DNA from: Pseudomonadota bacterium
Lineage (GTDB): Bacteria; Desulfobacterota; Desulfovibrionia; Desulfovibrionales; Desulfovibrionaceae
DNA length: 7,030 nucleotides
Reading direction: 5' to 3'
Assembly: GCA_023450535.1 (NCBI GenBank)
Contig: JAEXGX010000104.1
Location: forward strand, 1 to 7,030
Shown: positions 1 through 5,727 of the stretch, piece after piece
How the letters are laid out: every line of letters starts with the position of its first letter
How positions within the stretch are numbered: position 1 is the first letter of the stretch
Notes under the pieces: generated by a model
What the model saw: the letters and a program-made list of their open reading frames with translations, nothing else
Told to the model about the DNA's origin: nothing
The model's database searches: none
Translations under genes and position numbers: made by a program

Positions 1-1365
1 TTCTTTCCCTGTGCGGCACAGTGTTGCGATATTATCCAGCACAACCATGTCCACGCCTTTCAGATACGGTTCCAACGCCATTTGTCCGCTCATGGTGGAT
101 AAATCTGGCATGGGGCAGGGCTGCAAATCCGGCGTGATGAGCGTCAGATTTTTTAAGGCATGTGGCGGAACAGCCATAGCGCTGATAAGAGCGGCAAGGC
201 GGCTCTGCATCGCTGTAGCGGGCATTTCTCCATCCACATACAGCGTCCGTTTGGGCGTTGGAGCGTGCCAGTCGAAAACAGCCCCGCCGGATGCCACGGC
301 CACGGCAACGCTCAAGGCCACAAAGGTCTTGCCGATGCCGCGTGGGGCGTACAAGATGCCTATACCTTGTACCGGGAGGACGGGTTTCAGAAGTAACCCC
401 CGTGCAGGGATGGGCATGGACAGAAACTCTTCCATGTCCAGAGACACCAGGGCGGGGGAACTGCCGACAACGGCGGGATGGTTTTCAGACATTTCCAACT
501 GGCGGCGGACTTCTTGTAAGCCCTCGCTCTGGTGCAAGTCGTTGAAGTCCGTTCCCGTTCCTGTGGCGAAGGCAGGAAGGACAAGCCGCGCCTGGGCCTT
601 TTGCGCGGCATCCTGCCCCTTGCTGCGGCCCGCTTCGTCATCGTCGCCGCATATGAGAATGGGTTTGTCGGGGTGCTTACGCCGGGCAATTTCTGCTACG
701 ATAGGAAGGTTATTTGCGAAAAAAGCCACATATACCGTGCATTCACAAGCAAGATGGATGCTGGCTCCGGTAGCGTATCCCTCGCAGACGGTAAGCGGAT
801 TTTCCGGCTTGCCCTGTATCACAAGATGTCCGCCGGAGATTTTGCCTCCAACAAGAAAGCGTTTCTCTCCGTCCGGGGTTATGTATTGGACGCTTTGCAC
901 ATTTCCCGAAGAATCCCGTACAGGAATAAGCAGCTTCCCTTTTTTGCTCTGCCGTATATCAGCCAGCGCAGGAACGCCTTTGCGCTGTAAATACGGGTGA
1001 TTCTGGGGACAGATCGAAGCGGCGTCCAGCTCGTTCTGTGCTGTTTGTGCTGCCGCTGCTTGCCGCCGGGCAAATTCGGCGTCGCGCTCTTGGCGCATGG
1101 CGATTTGACGCCTCTGCAATACCTCCCTATCGGCCTGGGAAAGTGTTTTTTCTTCGGCTGCGGTAAAGGAACCTTGTTCGCCGTTTTCCCAGTTGCACCA
1201 CCAAAGCGTCGCAAGGGAATCCAGGTGGGCGATATACGCTCTGTTCTGCTTGTGTGGCTTGGCCTGAGTGGGGCAACGGTGTAGTTTCCCGTCCGCAACG
1301 ATTTCAGATGGTATCAACCCCTTAGCGCTCAAGATTTCCTGAAAGGTTTGCAAGGGGCTATTCAT
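1..1365 (-). CDS. Toprim primase / RepA-like AAA helicase fusion of a mobile element (3' end outside window)
   Basis: Replication protein that would prime and unwind the element's DNA. The frame is open for 455 codons from ATG 1365 to the window edge; the C-terminus is missing. Residues ~20-65 (ADGKLHRCP, then WCNWENGE) resemble the N-terminal module of P4-type phage and plasmid primases. Residues ~75-115 are a charged, Ala/Gln-rich helical linker. A Toprim domain follows, with the acidic glutamate in TVCEGYATG (E195) and the DDDEAGR motif (D241-D243). A RecA-like AAA domain starts at ~315, with Walker A APRGIGKT (K346, T347), VDGEMP at 377-382, and Walker B VDMVVLDN (D444). The start is supported by AGGGAG upstream and by an 8-nt overlap with alpA (ATGAATAG), which implies translational coupling. 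The domain calls come from motifs read by eye; whether it works as primase, helicase or both is inferred from the family. Confidence 0.88.
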   Translation of the reverse strand, partial: MNSPLQTFQEILSAKGLIPSEIVADGKLHRCPTQAKPHKQNRAYIAHLDSLATLWWCNWENGEQGSFTAAEEKTLSQADREVLQRRQIAMRQERDAEFARRQAAAAQTAQNELDAASICPQNHPYLQRKGVPALADIRQSKKGKLLIPVRDSSGNVQSVQYITPDGEKRFLVGGKISGGHLVIQGKPENPLTVCEGYATGASIHLACECTVYVAFFANNLPIVAEIARRKHPDKPILICGDDDEAGRSKGQDAAQKAQARLVLPAFATGTGTDFNDLHQSEGLQEVRRQLEMSENHPAVVGSSPALVSLDMEEFLSMPIPARGLLLKPVLPVQGIGILYAPRGIGKTFVALSVAVAVASGGAVFDWHAPTPKRTLYVDGEMPATAMQSRLAALISAMAVPPHALKNLTLITPDLQPCPMPDLSTMSGQMALEPYLKGVDMVVLDNIATLCRTGKE

Positions 1366-1576
1366 TTTCCGCTCCCTGCTTGCCAAGGCTATCTATAAAC
1401 GCATCAATGTCCTCCTCTCTCCACACTGTAGTGCGGGGACCGAGCTTGATGGGTTGTGGGAAACGTCCGGTGCGGCAACCCTCCAAAAAAGAGCTTCTGC
1501 TGATGTTTAAGCGGAGGAGAACCTGTTTGAGGCGAAGTAACCGCTTAACGGATAATTCAAGCTGTTTCTGTGACAT
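1358..1576 (-). CDS. AlpA-family HTH transcriptional regulator
   Basis: Small (72 aa) DNA-binding regulator of the AlpA / prophage CP4-57 type. Residues ~16-39 form the winged helix-turn-helix (KQVLLRLNISRSSF), followed by the typical FPQPIKLGPRTTVWREEDIDAFI segment at 39-61. Length and layout match the family. Family members regulate or assist integrase and excision in P4-like elements, as AlpA of CP4-57 does for its integrase gene. The start is fixed by a strong AGGAGG 7 nt before ATG 1576. That Shine-Dalgarno sequence lies inside a hairpin (1584-1610), so translation may be gated. The stop overlaps the primase start, so the two are one transcriptional unit and AlpA may also set replication-gene dosage. 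The family call is confident; the target DNA is unknown. Confidence 0.9.
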   Translation of the reverse strand: MSQKQLELSVKRLLRLKQVLLRLNISRSSFLEGCRTGRFPQPIKLGPRTTVWREEDIDAFIDSLGKQGAENE

Positions 1577-1583
1577 AAAAAGC

Positions 1584-1610
1584 CTCCTAAGTTGTTGTTG
1601 AACCTAGGAG
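1584..1610 (-). promoter_or_regulatory. Hairpin covering the alpA Shine-Dalgarno sequence
   Basis: On the minus strand CTCCTAGGTT (1610-1601) faces AACTTAGGAG (1593-1584) across a 7-nt CAACAAC loop. All ten positions pair in RNA, with one G-U wobble. The 3' arm contains most of the AGGAGG (1583-1588) that serves alpA, so the folded form would hide the ribosome binding site. The same symmetry in DNA could instead be a dimeric repressor operator. The pairing is directly visible; the function is inferred. Confidence 0.6.
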
Positions 1611-1663
1611 CCACTAAGCCAGTATTTGACTTGAAAATACGGGAACGCGCTTTTGGAAATATA

Positions 1664-1692
1664 AGGAAAATTCAGGAAAATTCGGGAAATTA
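1664..1692 (-). repeat. Tandem 10-bp AT-rich repeats between the hypothetical gene and alpA
   Basis: AGGAAAATTC occurs twice head to tail (1664-1673, 1674-1683), followed by a degenerate third unit (GGGAAATTA) that runs into the TAA stop of the upstream gene. A further GGAAATAT lies just to the left. On the minus strand these read GAATTTTCCT repeated, before a TATATT-like stretch. They could be a regulator-binding array in the alpA promoter region or small iterons. I could not pick a convincing -35/-10 pair for alpA in this gap (1577-1689). Confidence 0.45.
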
Positions 1693-2658
1693 TTCTGTGT
1701 AGTAACGACCATCCGCCAGTTTGAAGTGCTTCCTGGCGTGTTTATCTTTGGCATTGTCTGTAATGTCATCTTTGCGCAAAATAGTTCCAATTTGAGTAAA
1801 GTTTTTAATCCCTACCCAAGTGTAGAGGGCATAAGCGATTGGCGCGTCTTCCTTAAACCCGGCAACCCGCATATCATCACAGACTTGTTGCGGTTTCTTC
1901 CCTTCCCATAAAGAGCGGGGGATAAGGGTCTTGCCTTGTTGTTGGCCATGCTCCGCAACTTCGGGCAGGGCATTCGATGGCGCTTCGGGTATCGTTTCGG
2001 GAACTAACGGTCTTGTCTGTGCAGCCGCCTTGATGACTGAACGCACAAAAGCATGGCTAATCCCCTTTACTTCTTTGACCAAAGGGTAGCCCCTAATAAC
2101 AGACCAATAATGGATGGCAGCTATTTTATCCACGATAGCGGTTTCAGGAAAGATATGGCTGATAAAGTGGTAGCTTGAAATTGGTATCGACAGTATTTTT
2201 TCTTCGAACAACTCGGATTCGGGCGAATATTGGTCGTAAATGTCTACTTTCTCCAATCGGGATAGCGTGCTGAACAAAAATGTCCTTTCCTCCGGGTATA
2301 TGGCGTCAATGTCTTCATACGTTTCTTCCAGAATATTTTTAAGTCCTTGCTGCAAGGTGCTTGCTTGAATATTCAGTGAGAGCTTTCTGAAAAAGGTCAT
2401 CACATCCATAGAACATAAATGTGTATGGAAAAATTTCTGTGTCTTATCCACTTCCGGCAAAACCGGGCTCTCTATTTTGTATACGGCCTGATTGCTATCC
2501 GCAAAGGAACGCCAATACGCCTCATGCACCTTGCTCCATAATTCCACAGGAAACACCGAATCCGGCCAAAGCACCTGGATAGTCTTTTCGACTTCGTTTC
2601 CATTCAGGCCATAGGCTTGGCGCACCCTGCCCATTGATATTTTTTGTGGGTCCAGCAT
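1690..2658 (-). CDS. Unrecognised mobile-element protein (~322 aa)
   Basis: I do not recognise this protein as a whole. It is soluble-looking, with no signal peptide or membrane segment. The N-terminal ~230 residues are mixed helical and aromatic-rich (for example VLWPDSVFPVELWSKVHEAYW). A Pro/Glu/Ala-rich linker follows (PLVPETIPEAPSNALPEVAE). The C-terminal ~75 residues (IPRSLWEGKKPQQVCDDMR to the end) look like a separate basic, possibly nucleic-acid-binding module; IAYALYTWVGIKNFTQIG resembles a helix-turn-helix-like region. The start is uncertain: TTG 2694, ATG 2658 or ATG 2634 are in frame and none has a clear Shine-Dalgarno; the frame is closed by TAG at 2749-2751. I chose the first ATG. 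It lies between the long inverted repeat and the alpA region, in the int-to-primase order, so a role in replication, regulation or cargo are all possible. Confidence 0.72.
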   Translation of the reverse strand: MLDPQKISMGRVRQAYGLNGNEVEKTIQVLWPDSVFPVELWSKVHEAYWRSFADSNQAVYKIESPVLPEVDKTQKFFHTHLCSMDVMTFFRKLSLNIQASTLQQGLKNILEETYEDIDAIYPEERTFLFSTLSRLEKVDIYDQYSPESELFEEKILSIPISSYHFISHIFPETAIVDKIAAIHYWSVIRGYPLVKEVKGISHAFVRSVIKAAAQTRPLVPETIPEAPSNALPEVAEHGQQQGKTLIPRSLWEGKKPQQVCDDMRVAGFKEDAPIAYALYTWVGIKNFTQIGTILRKDDITDNAKDKHARKHFKLADGRYYTE

Positions 2659-2702
2659 AGATTTATGAGTACAATAAAGCCCACAGATGGGCAATAAGCG
2701 GA

Positions 2703-2770
2703 AGGGCGGCGCGGATTTTGTGAGCGGTACCCCCTTAGAAGTACCGCGCTACAAAAATCCGTGCCGCCCT
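2703..2770. repeat. Long imperfect inverted repeat (~25 bp paired)
   Basis: AGGGCGGC (2703-2710) faces GCCGCCCT (2763-2770). Inside these, CGGATTTT (2712-2719) faces AAAATCCG, and GCGGTAC (2724-2730) faces GTACCGC (2741-2747), around a 10-nt loop at 2731-2740. One mismatch, one bulged base and a small internal loop interrupt the stem. It fills most of the gap between the 63-aa gene and the hypothetical gene. No T-run follows on either strand, so it is not a standard intrinsic terminator. It could be an RNA processing or attenuation structure, a replication-related hairpin, or the remnant of a small inverted-repeat element. Confidence 0.7.
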
Positions 2771-2795
2771 GGTGAGTCAGCGATTGCTTGCCCGA

Positions 2796-2987
2796 TCAGC
2801 TATACCACTCCCTGACCATATCAAGGCCATCATAGCCGAAAGCCCTCATGCGCTCTTTTTCTTCCTCGCTCCACCCCGTATCTGTAACAGTGATTTGAGC
2901 GTCTTCCGGTATTTCCCCAATGGAAACGGCGATTTCGTTTGTTTCGGCAGAATCATATTGCATCGTGTCGAATTGGCGTTCAGACAT
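2796..2987 (-). CDS. Small acidic hypothetical protein (63 aa)
   Basis: Not recognised. The gene is well supported by AAGGAGG five nt before ATG 2987 and by its position 23 nt after the integrase stop, which suggests co-transcription with int. The protein is strongly acidic, about 16 Asp/Glu against 5 Lys/Arg, with no Cys and no membrane segment. The first half looks like beta or disordered sequence (AVSIGEIPEDAQITVTDTG). The second half begins with a helical, charged run (WSEEEKERMRAFGYDG) and ends WYS. Acidic proteins of this size next to an integrase could be directionality factors, antitoxin-like partners or DNA-mimic anti-restriction proteins, but no motif here selects one. Confidence 0.72.
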   Translation of the reverse strand: MSERQFDTMQYDSAETNEIAVSIGEIPEDAQITVTDTGWSEEEKERMRAFGYDGLDMVREWYS

Positions 2988-3010
2988 ATTTTCCTCCTTG
3001 GTTTCCAGTT

Positions 3011-4351
3011 TTACGCGGTTAACTGCGGGGCTGTAGGGTGTTCAGGACGGTCATGCTCACTGGCTGCTTGTGCTTTCTTCTGCCGAACCTTGCTCGCCTG
3101 AACATGCAGCCAATCGGCATAGTCCTGCACGACTTTGCGCCGTATAGTAAGGTATTTTGCATGGTTGTAGGCTTGGGACACTTCATTGCCGATAGTATGA
3201 GAAAGTTGCTTTTCAACGGCCTCAAAGTTGTACCCAAGTTCGTTTCCTGTGGTTGAAAACATGCCTCTAAGGCCGTGTGTTGTGAGTTCGCCTACGGAGT
3301 AGCCCAAGCCTTCAAGAATCAGCTTGCGGAGCGTTTCAGGAACTATGTGGAGATTGCCAGCGCCGCCCGGAAACATATATTCAAAGTCACCTGTGATTCT
3401 GTGAAGCTCGGTCAAAACTTTCAACGCCTGTTCACTCAAAGGACATTCATCGTTTTCAAGCCCGGTTTTGGTTCTTTCTGCATCTTTGCGCCAAAGCATT
3501 TGCTCACAGTCTATTTCTGACCACTTGCCTTCGCAGACCTCGTGAGGCCGTTTCATGGTGTATAGAACCAGCCATAGGCCGTAAATCGTATATGGAAGCG
3601 CTTTTGTTCCCTTGTGCTTGGGTTTGTAGTCTTCCAGACGCACGACAAAATCGCCTATGGCCTCCGGTTCAACCAGGGTGGGATGATGCTTCGCCTTGAC
3701 TCGCTTCTTGCGGTATCGGCCCAAATTTTGAGCGACATTCGGGAGGCTTTTATCGTGCAGCTCCGCGTATTCGAAGAGCTGCTTCCAGACACCGGCAACT
3801 TTCTTCGCCTGAGCGTGTTTTTCCTCTGCGGTCAACGAGGCAATGCAGTCTTCGATTACGGCGTGGGTTATCTCCCTAAGTTTCATGTGGCCGTAGGGTT
3901 TGACGATATATTTTTGCGCTCTGTCGCTTTTGGTCTTTATGGTATTTTTCGACCAGTTAGGGTCACTTTTGAGCCACTTTTCGACATATTGCTTCACTGT
4001 CCAATGTTGCGGCGAATCGGGCGGCGCGGGGGTATCAGGATGCTTTTTCTGGAATTTTGCTTTTCGCGCCATTTGCGGCGGAACAAAGAGGGCGGGGTGA
4101 AGCCCCTGGTCGAGATGGGCGCGGAAGGCGGCGTTTAACTGCCTTGCTTCCGCCAGGGAGGTGTCGGGCAATGCGCCGAGTGTCTTGTTGTTGGCCTTGC
4201 CTTCCCAACGGAAGCGGGCAATCCATTTTTTGGTGCAGCCTTTTCTTTTGGACGGTTCGACGTGGAGTTCCAAGGCATCCCCATCGCCGTAAGCTGCTTT
4301 TTTGTCGGTAGCCTTTACGCCCTCAACGAATTTGACAGTGAGTTTTCCCAT
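3011..4351 (-). CDS. P4-type tyrosine recombinase (integrase)
   Basis: Integrates and excises the element by site-specific recombination, probably at the adjacent tRNA-Glu. The protein is 446 aa, normal for P4-family integrases. The N-terminal ~95 residues are the arm-binding DUF4102-like domain (LTVKFVEGVKATDKKAAYGDGD, split by positions 4-25; KTLGALPDTSLAEAR at 56-70). A core-binding SAM-like domain spans ~115-215 (VKQYVEKWL). The catalytic domain spans ~225-415. The catalytic set is complete: R268 (MKRPHEV), K295 (ERTKTG), H359 and R362 (THGLRG), H385 (QLSH) and nucleophile Y395 (AYNHAKYL). I chose ATG 4351, with GGAG six nt upstream. A 19-codon GTG extension to 4408 would run through the upstream palindrome and lacks support. 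The Lys/Gln-rich tail after 415 is likely disordered. It reads away from the tRNA, the usual arrangement. Confidence 0.95.
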   Translation of the reverse strand: MGKLTVKFVEGVKATDKKAAYGDGDALELHVEPSKRKGCTKKWIARFRWEGKANNKTLGALPDTSLAEARQLNAAFRAHLDQGLHPALFVPPQMARKAKFQKKHPDTPAPPDSPQHWTVKQYVEKWLKSDPNWSKNTIKTKSDRAQKYIVKPYGHMKLREITHAVIEDCIASLTAEEKHAQAKKVAGVWKQLFEYAELHDKSLPNVAQNLGRYRKKRVKAKHHPTLVEPEAIGDFVVRLEDYKPKHKGTKALPYTIYGLWLVLYTMKRPHEVCEGKWSEIDCEQMLWRKDAERTKTGLENDECPLSEQALKVLTELHRITGDFEYMFPGGAGNLHIVPETLRKLILEGLGYSVGELTTHGLRGMFSTTGNELGYNFEAVEKQLSHTIGNEVSQAYNHAKYLTIRRKVVQDYADWLHVQASKVRQKKAQAASEHDRPEHPTAPQLTA

Positions 4352-4361
4352 GTGAAGCTCC

Positions 4362-4412
4362 AAAAAAAATGTGAGTAGGTATTTGCTTTGTAGCAAATAC
4401 CTACTCACATTT
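4362..4412 (-). terminator. Perfect 21-bp palindrome with T-run, between tRNAs and int
   Basis: Arms 4367-4387 and 4392-4412 are perfectly complementary around a 4-nt loop (4388-4391). On the minus strand the 3' arm runs into eight consecutive T (4369-4362), the geometry of an intrinsic terminator, though the stem is long and AT-rich. It ends about 10 nt before the int ribosome binding site, so it would stop tRNA-operon transcription entering int and would leave no room for a promoter between it and int. An operator or integrase/AlpA binding site is an equally good reading. Confidence 0.55.
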
Positions 4413-4465
4413 CAACTCACATCGGCGCTGGACTGAAGCGTACAAACGTGGACCTACTCACACAT
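4369..4465. repeat. Cluster of ACCTACTCACAT motifs upstream of int
   Basis: Four copies lie between int and tRNA-Glu: an inverted copy at 4369-4380 and a direct copy at 4399-4410 (both exact, forming the palindrome), a degenerate copy at 4411-4422 (9 of 12 matches), and 4452-4463 (11 of 12, followed by CAT). Repeated 10-12 bp motifs between an integrase gene and its tRNA target are the expected place for arm-type integrase sites or excision-factor sites. Which protein binds is not shown by the sequence. Confidence 0.6.
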
Positions 4466-4501
4466 TTTTGGCTTCAAAGTGTTGCTATTACAGCTACTTA
4501 A

Positions 4502-4534
4502 AAAACTTTCTTAGACCTCTGTGATAAAAGTTTT
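4502..4534 (-). terminator. Weak AT-rich hairpin directly after tRNA-Glu
   Basis: On the minus strand AAAACTTT (4534-4527) pairs with AAAGTTTT (4509-4502) across a 17-nt loop, and a short T-run follows. Only one G-C pair supports the 8-bp stem, so this is at best a weak tRNA-operon terminator. Confidence 0.25.
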
Positions 4535-4577
4535 GGCGTCCCCAGGGGGATTCGAACCCCCGTTGACGGCGTGAAAG
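4534..4577 (-). other. Probable attachment site: 3' half of tRNA-Glu
   Basis: The tRNA 3' half (anticodon loop, T arm, acceptor strand and CCA) is the classic target of P4-type integrases. It is intact here, on the side facing int, as expected when integration restores the gene. The partner copy would lie beyond the left edge of the window, so the core length and identity cannot be read; the limits given are the tRNA half only. Inference from layout. Confidence 0.4.
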
Positions 4578-4610
4578 GCCGTTGTCCTGGGCCGACTAGA
4601 CGATAGGGAC
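4534..4610 (-). tRNA. tRNA-Glu (UUC)
   Basis: 77 nt including encoded CCA. The acceptor stem GTCCCTA pairs with TGGGGAC, with discriminator G and CCA at 4536-4534. The anticodon stem-loop GGCCTTTCACGCC gives anticodon TTC (4575-4573). The T arm GGGGGTTCGAATCCCCC is canonical. The sequence closely follows the known bacterial tRNA-Glu pattern (GTCTAG in the D arm, CCCAGGAC). It lies 4 nt after tRNA-Gln and is surely co-transcribed with it. Confidence 0.97.
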
Positions 4611-4614
4611 GTTG

Positions 4615-4689
4615 TGGCTGGGCTACATGGACTTGAACCATGATTAACGGGACCAGAATCCGTCGTCCTGCCAATTGAACGATAGCCCA
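4615..4689 (-). tRNA. tRNA-Gln (CUG)
   Basis: 75 nt including encoded CCA. Acceptor TGGGCTA pairs with TAGCCCA; D stem GTTC pairs with GGAC; the T arm is CATGG TTCAAGT CCATG. The anticodon loop TTCTGGT gives CTG (Gln). The bottom anticodon-stem pair (31-39) is an A-C mismatch, where a U at 39 would normally pair with A31. Otherwise the gene looks intact. It is first of the tandem tRNA pair. Confidence 0.95.
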
Positions 4690-4704
4690 ACGTGGAGACG
4701 TCTA

Positions 4705-4731
4705 ATTAGAAGAATCTGCCCCCTTCGTCAA
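4705..4731 (-). promoter_or_regulatory. Candidate sigma-70 promoter of the tRNA pair
   Basis: On the minus strand TTGACG (4731-4726) is followed after 15 nt by TCTAAT (4710-4705), placing initiation roughly 10 nt before tRNA-Gln. The -35 lies inside a small perfect inverted repeat, CCCCTT-4 nt-AAGGGG (4720-4735). The upstream side is very AT-rich (4736-4790), as in an UP element of a stable-RNA promoter. The spacer is a little short, so the exact -10 is uncertain. The rest of the gap 4690-4833 shows no gene. Confidence 0.5.
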
Positions 4732-4833
4732 GGGGAATTTTCATATTTTTTTTAATTTTACTCATAATATACTGTAAATACAAATAAAATTTTACGGCTA
4801 CGTTTCATTATCCTGCCGAAAACATCGGGAATG

Positions 4834-5727
4834 TCAGTTCAAAATATAGGCATAGGGATTGGTGGGCACGCCATTGACGCGCACTTCATAGTGCAAATGC
4901 GGCCCGGTCACGCGGCCCGTACTGCCCACATGGCCGATGAGTTGGCCACGTTCCACCTGCTGGCCCGCCTTGACCACAAACTTCGACATATGCCCGAACT
5001 TGGTGGAAAGGCCGCCGCCGTGGCTGATATCCACGCAAAGCCCATATGCGCCGTCCGAGCCGGCGGCGGTCACGGTTCCTCGCGCAGGAGCATAAATGGG
5101 CGTACCCGTGGGCGCAGCAATGTCCAGCCCCTTGTGCTGTCTGCCCTGCCCGGTGAAAGGTGAATTGCGATATCCGAACTTGGATGTGACAAAACCCTCA
5201 GTAGGCCAAATAGACGGCGTAACCGCCAGTTTGCCGCGATTTTCCCGCATGGAGAGCATGAGCTCCTGCTGACGGATCTCCTCCACGCGCGTTTCCTGGG
5301 CCAACTCCTTGAGAAAGGCGCGCATCTTGCGCGTCGCCAGTTCATAACGGTGCAAGGGAATATAACCCAGACCGGAATCACCCGCTCCACCTACGCCCAG
5401 ATCGCTGACGCCCACATCCGTTTTTACCATCACCCGCAGTTTGGTATCGAACTGCTGCACACGCTGCAAATCATCCCGCACTGCAGTCAATTCTTCAGCC
5501 AACCCCGCAAGCTGCCCCTGCCGGGCCTCCAGCGCGTATTCCGCCTCCGCCAGTCTGCTCTCAAGCAAACTGGCATGCGTAAAGTATTTCCACAACCAGA
5601 CATTGGACGCGGCCAACCCGCAGACAATCAGACACAGCAGCCAGCCGAACCAGCCGGAAAGACGCAGGCTACGAGAAGATCCGCCTTTTTCTTTGAATAT
5701 GACGACATGATATTTGCCAAAAAGCAT
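4834..5727 (-). CDS. M23 family murein endopeptidase, membrane-anchored
   Basis: Periplasmic zinc peptidase (LytM/NlpD type) expected to cut peptide cross-links in peptidoglycan during growth or division. With ATG 5727 it is 297 aa: a short basic N-terminus, one membrane helix at ~26-46 (GWFGWLLCLIVCGLAASNVW), helical coiled-coil segments at ~53-91 and ~128-166, and the C-terminal M23 domain from ~173. Zinc and catalytic residues are intact: H198 and D202 (HKGLDIAAP), H246 (GHMS), H277 and H279 (HLHYEV). A GTG at 5859, preceded by AGGGAG, would add 44 residues (341 aa). I prefer ATG 5727 because MLFGKYHVVIFK fits the N-termini I recall for Desulfovibrio homologues and because the extension is composition-poor, but the ribosome site at 5859 is better. 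It lies downstream of the ttcA-like gene in the same direction. Confidence 0.88.
   Translation of the reverse strand: MLFGKYHVVIFKEKGGSSRSLRLSGWFGWLLCLIVCGLAASNVWLWKYFTHASLLESRLAEAEYALEARQGQLAGLAEELTAVRDDLQRVQQFDTKLRVMVKTDVGVSDLGVGGAGDSGLGYIPLHRYELATRKMRAFLKELAQETRVEEIRQQELMLSMRENRGKLAVTPSIWPTEGFVTSKFGYRNSPFTGQGRQHKGLDIAAPTGTPIYAPARGTVTAAGSDGAYGLCVDISHGGGLSTKFGHMSKFVVKAGQQVERGQLIGHVGSTGRVTGPHLHYEVRVNGVPTNPYAYILN

Noticed and set aside
11..1000. Long plus-strand open frame (329 codons)
   Set aside because: It is antisense to the primase-helicase, whose frame carries clear Toprim and Walker motifs. The plus-strand product is Ser/Arg/Pro-rich with no recognisable domain.
2659..2694. TTG start for the unrecognised protein
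   Set aside because: No Shine-Dalgarno and a rarer start codon. ATG 2658 was preferred, though evidence for either is thin.
2703..2770. Intrinsic terminator, attC-like cassette site or CRISPR-type repeat
   Set aside because: No T-run on either strand, no integron-type core sites, and only one copy in the window.
3614..4138. Plus-strand open frame of 174 codons
   Set aside because: It lies entirely inside the integrase gene, whose catalytic residues are all present; no ribosome site or motif supports the reverse frame.
4352..4408. GTG-initiated 19-codon N-terminal extension of the integrase
   Set aside because: It runs through the palindrome and T-run and has no Shine-Dalgarno, while ATG 4351 has GGAG at good spacing and begins at the normal family N-terminus.
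4811..4833. Terminator of the M23 peptidase gene
   Set aside because: Only a 4-bp stem (CCGA / TCGG) without an adjacent T-run was found; too weak to annotate.
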